From Chitinophagaceae bacterium (lineage in GTDB: Bacteria; Bacteroidota; Bacteroidia; Chitinophagales; Chitinophagaceae): DNA of 40,280 bases. Of the stretch, positions 35,873 to 40,280 are shown in pieces (position 1 is the stretch's first letter; each line of letters opens with the position of its first letter). Position numbers and translations under genes: made by a program. The notes beneath the pieces are model-generated. The model saw only the letters and a list, made by a program, of their open reading frames with translations. It was not told where the DNA came from and ran no database searches. The stretch covers positions 1-40,280 of the forward strand of contig JANYEB010000019.1 in the NCBI GenBank assembly GCA_025363355.1, read 5' to 3'.

Positions 35873-35989
35873 TTAAAGTGCGGCAGAATATGCTGTTATT
35901 ATCGTCTTAACTTCATTAGCAGGCTTCTTCATCTTATCGATAATCATCTCAAAAGTATCGATAGTTATTTCAATTGTATCAGCATTCAT
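35873..35989 (-). CDS. Possible small protein, 38 residues, unknown
   Basis: A minus-strand frame beginning MNADTIEITIDTFEMIIDKM and ending AYSAAL runs through most of the 250-base gap. Its stop codon abuts the stop of the DUF5916 gene exactly. It has a plausible amphipathic composition (acidic N-half, KMKKP, then a helix-like segment). There is no clear ribosome site, and short frames of this length arise by chance, so this could be a decayed remnant of a longer gene or spurious. Confidence 0.22.
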   Translation of the reverse strand: MNADTIEITIDTFEMIIDKMKKPANEVKTIITAYSAAL

Positions 35990-36122
35990 TTTGACCAAAA
36001 CGACGTTAGAGAATAACTTCTAACAAGTCACATAAACCACTCACTAATAAATATTTCCTATATAGACAATAACATCTGATTAATGCAATGGCTGTCATAT
36101 ATTTCCATCTTTATTTTGCAAA

Positions 36123-36818
36123 ATGAAAAATTACTTAGTCATAGGTGCTTCATCTGGCATAGGAGCAGCCACTGCAACACAGCTATCTGAAACGCATAAA
36201 GTTTATGGAACTTATTGCAAGAATCAGCCAACTATATCAAACACAAATCTTTCTTTTCATCATTTAAACGTATTGGATGAAAGTTATGATTTAAGTTTTT
36301 TACCTGATACTGTAGATGGTTTGGTGTATTGCCCAGGTGCAATTAATTTAAAGCCTTTTGCACGTATTAATCCAAACGATTTTGTGGAAGATTATAAATT
36401 GCAAGTGTTGGGTGCAATAAAAATTATTCAGCAATGTTTACCCAAATTAAAAAATGTAGAGAGTGCCTCAATTGTACTGTTTTCAACTGTTGCAGTGCAA
36501 ACAGGGTTTAGTTTTCATTCAATCGTTTCATCATCAAAAGGTGCAATTGAGGGATTAACAAAAGCCTTGTCTGCTGAACTTGCCCCTAAAATTAGAGTAA
36601 ATTGTATTGCCCCATCTATTACACAAACACCATTGGCAAATACACTACTTAGCACACCTGAAAAAGTAGAAGCTAATGCACAAAGGCATCCATTAAAAAA
36701 AGTAGGCACAGCACAAGACATTGCTAATGCTGCTGTCTTTTTATTAACAGAACAATCGGCTTGGGTTACAGGTCAAATTTTTCATATAGATGGTGGAATG
36801 TCCACTATAAAATTATAA
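36123..36818 (+). CDS. SDR-family oxidoreductase lacking the usual catalytic tyrosine
   Basis: The 231-residue Rossmann protein has the cofactor loop LVIGASSGIGAATATQL, VYCPGAIN in place of NNAG, and the C-terminal WVTGQIFHIDGGMSTIKL of classical short-chain dehydrogenases. The active-site segment reads HSIVSSSKGAIEGL: in the standard YxxxK pattern the Lys is kept but the Tyr is Val. The protein may therefore not be a standard dehydrogenase. I recall related proteins next to photolyases reading SFHASxAAAKGAVEGL, so the change may be a family trait. It opens a six-gene photolyase operon, 6 bases before the SRPBCC gene. The substrate is unknown. Confidence 0.88.
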   Translation: MKNYLVIGASSGIGAATATQLSETHKVYGTYCKNQPTISNTNLSFHHLNVLDESYDLSFLPDTVDGLVYCPGAINLKPFARINPNDFVEDYKLQVLGAIKIIQQCLPKLKNVESASIVLFSTVAVQTGFSFHSIVSSSKGAIEGLTKALSAELAPKIRVNCIAPSITQTPLANTLLSTPEKVEANAQRHPLKKVGTAQDIANAAVFLLTEQSAWVTGQIFHIDGGMSTIKL

Positions 36819-36824
36819 ATCACT

Positions 36825-37289
36825 ATGGCATTTTATCAATTAGAACAAACACAGAAGATTCCTGCAAGTCTAGATGCAGTATGGGATTTCATTTCATCCC
36901 CAATGAATCTAAAAGAAATAACACCAGATTATTTAGGCTTTGAAGTAACCAGCAATAACAATGAAAATAAAATGTACCCAGGAATGATTATCACTTATAA
37001 AGTGAGTCCATTGTTTGGTATTAAACTAAGTTGGATGACAGAGATTACACACGTTAAAGACAAAGAATATTTTGTAGATGAACAACGTGTAGGCCCTTAT
37101 AGTTTATGGCATCATCAGCATAAAATTGTTGCTATTGAAGGAGGTGTTTTAATGACAGATATTGTTACCTATCAACCTCCTTTTGGTTTTCTTGGAGCAA
37201 TTGCAAATACACTTATAATTAAAAATAAGTTGAAAGAGATATTTGATTATAGAACTGTTGCTGTTGAAAAAAGATTTGGAAAAATGTAA
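36825..37289 (+). CDS. SRPBCC (START/Bet v1-like) ligand-binding protein
   Basis: The 154-residue product begins with the typical first strand and helix of this fold, FYQLEQTQKIPASLDAVWDFISSPMNLKEITPDYLGFEV, and continues with MYPGMIITYKVSPLFGIKLSWMTEITHV and the C-terminal helix IIKNKLKEIFDYRTVAVEKRF. SRPBCC proteins hold hydrophobic ligands in an internal cavity. No membrane helix or signal is present. It starts 6 bases after the SDR gene and ends 10 bases before the DUF2805 gene, so it is co-transcribed with photolyase-type genes. Its ligand could be a lipid, carotenoid breakdown product or cofactor, but that is speculation. Confidence 0.88.
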   Translation: MAFYQLEQTQKIPASLDAVWDFISSPMNLKEITPDYLGFEVTSNNNENKMYPGMIITYKVSPLFGIKLSWMTEITHVKDKEYFVDEQRVGPYSLWHHQHKIVAIEGGVLMTDIVTYQPPFGFLGAIANTLIIKNKLKEIFDYRTVAVEKRFGKM

Positions 37290-37299
37290 TACTGCAAAT

Positions 37300-37569
37300 A
37301 TGGATATAGTTGACATAGATAGAATTATTGAAATGGCTTGGGAAGATAGAACTCCTTTTGAAGCAATCCTTTTTCAGTTTGGCAAAACCGAAAGTGAAGT
37401 AATTGCTATTATGAGAGCCAACTTAAAACGTAGCAGTTTCAACCTTTGGAGAAAGAGAGTAAATAGTGGTGTTAGCCAAAAACATTTAATGAAGCGAAAC
37501 GCAGATATAACAAGATTCAAATGTGCATTGCAAAGGAATATTACACATAATAAAATTAGTAAAAGATAG
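37300..37569 (+). CDS. TIGR03643/DUF2805 family protein
   Basis: The 89-residue product starts MDIVDIDRIIEMAWEDRTPF and continues EAILFQFGKTESEVIAIMRANLKRSSFNLWRKRVNSGVSQKH, the recognisable core of TIGR03643/DUF2805 proteins, which look like small helix-turn-helix proteins and occur beside cryptochrome/photolyase genes. The ATG at 37300 is preferred over a frame-extending start at 37243, which lies inside the SRPBCC gene. The C-terminus (RNADITRFKCALQRNITHNKISKR) is basic. It could bind nucleic acid; no function is established. The next gene starts 2 bases after its stop. Confidence 0.88.
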   Translation: MDIVDIDRIIEMAWEDRTPFEAILFQFGKTESEVIAIMRANLKRSSFNLWRKRVNSGVSQKHLMKRNADITRFKCALQRNITHNKISKR

Positions 37570-37571
37570 CA

Positions 37572-38669
37572 GTGTTTACAACATCTTATCAAGAAATACT
37601 GAAACAAGTTGATGCCATTGACCCAATTCAATATGGCAAAACAAGAAACCATATTAGTGGTGCTGTAACAAAATTATCTCCATACATTTCTCGTGGAGTT
37701 ATTAGCACAAAGCAAATAGCAGCAATAGTTTTAAACAAAGGCTATAAGCCTTATGCAATAGATTCTTTCTTAAAAGAATTGGCGTGGAGAGATTATTTTC
37801 AACAAGTATGGATTGCATTAGGTGATGATATCAATAAAGATATTAAACAGCCACAACCCAATGTTGGCAATGCTTCTATAGCAAAAGCAATTATGGATGC
37901 TGCAACATCAATTGAAGCAATTGACAAAGGAATTAATGATTTGTATGCAACTGGATATATGCACAATCATTTAAGAATGTATGTTGCATCTATTGTTTGT
38001 AACATTTCAAAATCGCATTGGAAACTACCTGCACAATGGATGTATTATCATTTATTGGATGCAGACTGGGCAAGCAATGCTTGTAGTTGGCAATGGGTTG
38101 CTGCTAGTTTTAGTAGTAAAAAATATTACGCAAATCAAGAAAATATTAATAAGTATTGCAATACAAATCAGCACAATACTTTTTTAGATATTGCTTATGA
38201 AAACTTTGAAACCCTTGCTATTCCTACACAATTAAAGCAAATAATTTCATTGGAGCTCAAAACAATACTGCCATTACAGCAAGAAATTATTATTGATAAT
38301 ACAGTACCAACCTTCATTTATAACTTTTATAATCTTGATTGTTTATGGCATCAAAATGAAAGTGGAAATCGAGTGTTGCTGTTAGAACCAAGCCATTTTA
38401 AGCAATATCCTATAGCAACTAAAACCATCGAATTCATTATAACGTTAGCAAATAATATTAAAGACATTCAAGTGTATGTGGGTGAGTTTAATGAGCTTGT
38501 TCAAGAGTATAGTTTAACGAATATTTATTTTAAAGAACACCCAACAGCAAAGCATTACAAGGGAATTGAAGAAAGTAGAGATTGGATGTTTAAAGATGTT
38601 ACTGGCTATCATCCATCCTTTTTTTCTTATTGGAAAAAGTGTGAAAAAATATTAAAGCTGCACTATTAA
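37572..38669 (+). CDS. Photolyase/cryptochrome-like FAD-binding protein with apparently reversed domain order
   Basis: The 365-residue product starts at a GTG, 2 bases after the previous stop, so translation is probably coupled. Residues about 20-200 carry the photolyase FAD-binding core: KLSPYISRGVISTKQ, FLKELAWRDYFQQVW, GYMHNHLRMYVASIV, and LLDADWASNACSWQWVAASF. The usual N-terminal alpha/beta antenna domain is missing. A segment after it (about 245-365; NRVLLLEPSHF, IEFIITLANNIKDIQVYVGEF, YFKEHPTA) looks like that alpha/beta fold moved to the C-terminus. It is therefore a circularly permuted or divergent photolyase-like flavoprotein. Whether it repairs DNA or senses light is unknown. A canonical-order paralogue follows after 22 bases. 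Confidence 0.85.
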   Translation: MFTTSYQEILKQVDAIDPIQYGKTRNHISGAVTKLSPYISRGVISTKQIAAIVLNKGYKPYAIDSFLKELAWRDYFQQVWIALGDDINKDIKQPQPNVGNASIAKAIMDAATSIEAIDKGINDLYATGYMHNHLRMYVASIVCNISKSHWKLPAQWMYYHLLDADWASNACSWQWVAASFSSKKYYANQENINKYCNTNQHNTFLDIAYENFETLAIPTQLKQIISLELKTILPLQQEIIIDNTVPTFIYNFYNLDCLWHQNESGNRVLLLEPSHFKQYPIATKTIEFIITLANNIKDIQVYVGEFNELVQEYSLTNIYFKEHPTAKHYKGIEESRDWMFKDVTGYHPSFFSYWKKCEKILKLHY

Positions 38670-38691
38670 GTCATATCGATTTCTAGTAAAA

Positions 38692-40182
38692 ATGAGTAAA
38701 GAACAAATCAATATTGTTTGGCTAAAAAGAGATTTAAGAACACAAGATCATTTGCCGTTGTTTATGGCTGAAGATTCAAGTTTGCCATACATTATAATAT
38801 TCATTTTTGAGCCACTAATTATTAGTCATCACGATACTTCTTTAAGACATTTACAGTTTCAATATCATTCTATAAAAAAGATGAATATTGTATTAAATCA
38901 ATACAATAAAAAAGTTGAAATATTTTATGCAGAAGCTAAAGAAGTGTTTGAGTTCATTGTATCAAAGTATACAATCAATAATATATTTAGTTATCAGGAA
39001 ACTGGCGTAAACATTACGTTTGATAGAGATAAGCAAATGAAAAAGTGGTTCGCTGTCAACAATATTATTTGGCAAGAATTTCAACGAGATGGCATCATAA
39101 GAGGTAGTAAAAATAGAGATGGCTGGGATAAACAATGGTATGTAACAATGCATTTGCCCATCAATAAAAATGAATATATAAATGCTGCCGAAATACTGCT
39201 CAATCATTCATTTAATATTCCTAAAAAATTAATAGAAGAACTTGAAAATTATCCATCACAATTTCAACCTGCAGGAGAAGATATTGCTTTTAGATACTTA
39301 CAATCTTTTGTAAACCAAAGAGGCAAAAATTATAGTAAGCATATCTCAAAGCCCTTAGAGAGTAGGGTTTCGTGTGGTAGAATATCGCCTTATTTATCTT
39401 GGGGAAATACTAGTATTAAACAAGCATATCAATTTGTATATGCTGTAAAAAGCAATACCACAGCAAAGTTTGCCTTTCAAAATTTTCTCACTAGGTTAAA
39501 ATGGCATTGCCATTTTATGCAAAAATTTGAAGTAGAATGCAGCTACGAAACCCAATGTGTAAATGCTGGTTACGAATTGCTTGAACACACTAAAAACACA
39601 ACTTATATTGATGCTTGGAAACAGGGTAAAACTGGTTACCCATTGGTAGATGCTTGTATGCGTTGTTTGCAGCAAACTGGCTGGATAAATTTTAGAATGA
39701 GGGCTATGTTGGTGTCATTTTTTTGTCATCATTTGTATCAAGATTGGAGAGATGGGGTGTATCATTTAGCACAGCTTTTTTTAGACTATGAACCTGGTAT
39801 TCATTACCCACAATTTCAAATGCAGGCAGGTACAACAGGTATTAACACCATAAGAATTTATAATCCTATAAAACAGTCTAAAGACCACGACACTAAAGGG
39901 TTGTACATTAAAAAATGGGTACCAGAATTAGCTAATATTCCTGAACAATTTATTCACGAACCTTGGAAAATGACAGCTATTGAGCAAACACTTTACAATA
40001 CTTTTATTGGTGAAGATTATCCTACACCAATTGTAGATTTAGAAGTAAGTGGAAAGGCTGCAAGAACAAGTATTTGGAATCACAGAAGTAATGAAGAAGT
40101 AAAAAAAGAAAACTACAGAATACTGGCAACTCATACACGAAAAAAGTCAACAGCCAAAAGTAAATCAAGTGAAACAAATTAA
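38692..40182 (+). CDS. Deoxyribodipyrimidine photolyase/cryptochrome family protein
   Basis: The 496-residue flavoprotein has normal domain order. The N-terminal Rossmann-like antenna domain starts [18 protein letters not shown] (1-150). The helical FAD-binding domain includes [62 protein letters not shown], and the cofactor-proximal [32 protein letters not shown] Lys/Ser-rich tail ([13 protein letters not shown]) follows. The family repairs UV-made pyrimidine dimers using blue light, or signals as a cryptochrome; sequence alone does not separate these. Canonical photolyases read NNGGWQWAAS where this has [10 protein letters not shown], so the active site diverges from E. coli PhrB. It is the fifth gene of the operon. 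Confidence 0.92.
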   Translation: MSKEQINIVWLKRDLRTQDHLPLFMAEDSSLPYIIIFIFEPLIISHHDTSLRHLQFQYHSIKKMNIVLNQYNKKVEIFYAEAKEVFEFIVSKYTINNIFSYQETGVNITFDRDKQMKKWFAVNNIIWQEFQRDGIIRGSKNRDGWDKQWYVTMHLPINKNEYINAAEILLNHSFNIPKKLIEELENYPSQFQPAGEDIAFRYLQSFVNQRGKNYSKHISKPLESRVSCGRISPYLSWGNTSIKQAYQFVYAVKSNTTAKFAFQNFLTRLKWHCHFMQKFEVECSYETQCVNAGYELLEHTKNTTYIDAWKQGKTGYPLVDACMRCLQQTGWINFRMRAMLVSFFCHHLYQDWRDGVYHLAQLFLDYEPGIHYPQFQMQAGTTGINTIRIYNPIKQSKDHDTKGLYIKKWVPELANIPEQFIHEPWKMTAIEQTLYNTFIGEDYPTPIVDLEVSGKAARTSIWNHRSNEEVKKENYRILATHTRKKSTAKSKSSETN

Positions 40183-40280
40183 AAAAGAAAATCTGCCTAC
40201 AAAAATTTGTATTGTTTGCAAGCGTCCATTTAGTTGGCGAAAAAAGTGGGAAAAAATTTGGGATGAAGTAAAATATTGTA
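40169..40280 (+). CDS. DUF2256 zinc-ribbon protein, truncated by window end
   Basis: The frame from a GTG at 40169 reads about 37 residues before the window ends: [20 protein letters not shown], then [17 protein letters not shown] CxxC pair in ICIVCKRPF and the terminal Cys fit DUF2256, whose members are about 45-50 residues and keep a second Cys pair just beyond this point. No ATG is available in frame, so the GTG overlapping the photolyase gene by 14 bases is the likely start. DUF2256 genes are known neighbours of cryptochrome/photolyase genes. Function is unknown; the fold implies zinc binding. Confidence 0.85.
   Translation, partial: MKQIKKENLPTKICIVCKRPFSWRKKWEKIWDEVKYC

Noticed and set aside
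36761-36943. 60-codon frame spanning the SDR/SRPBCC junction
   Set aside because: It overlaps both genes out of frame and shows no resemblance to a known protein.

Overview
The window looks like chromosomal DNA of an AT-rich member of the Bacteroidota, most likely Chitinophagaceae or a close relative. This rests on family content only: a type IX secretion (T9SS) sorting domain on a giant cargo protein, a PorW/SprE-type T9SS lipoprotein, a DUF5916 outer-membrane protein, a REC-cNMP-Crp fusion regulator, 7TM/histidine-kinase/LuxR gene sets, and TAnnTTTG-like promoter elements. I saw no rRNA, tRNA, CRISPR array, transposase or phage gene.

Layout. 1-2.7 kb: a lipoprotein, then a 7-TM membrane protein, histidine kinase and NarL-type regulator in one tight unit. 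2.8-5.7 kb: an exported retropepsin-like protease with a PDZ domain, facing a minus-strand run of a SprT-like metalloprotein, two small AtpI/AtpZ-like membrane proteins, and a membrane protein resembling the N-terminus of an M23 peptidase without its enzyme domain. 5.8-13.3 kb: housekeeping and envelope genes (PorW/SprE-like TPR protein, class A PBP, DUF805, rsmG, pcm). 13.3-14.0 kb: a repeat-rich gap with five 42-bp tandem repeats and a dispersed hairpin repeat.

14.0-31.8 kb is the most distinctive part: a GAF/multi-PAS histidine kinase, a REC-cNMP-Crp response regulator, an orphan LuxR-type regulator, a secreted GH5-type glycosidase and a gene of about 11 kb for a 3657-residue secreted T9SS beta-repeat protein. 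Upstream of both secreted-protein genes lies the same composite element: two Crp/Fnr-type dyads exactly 22 bp apart, with a CTTGCA element 26-27 bp further on. I infer a small regulon, possibly driven by the adjacent Crp-type regulator. A strong two-way terminator closes this region.

31.8-35.9 kb holds a class-3-like aldehyde dehydrogenase and a divergent DUF5916 protein. 36.1 kb to the end is one tightly packed plus-strand operon: SDR lacking the usual catalytic Tyr, SRPBCC protein, DUF2805/TIGR03643 protein, a photolyase-like protein with its domains apparently in reverse order, a full-length photolyase/cryptochrome, and a DUF2256 zinc-ribbon protein cut by the window edge. Its gene content suggests a light-damage or light-response module.
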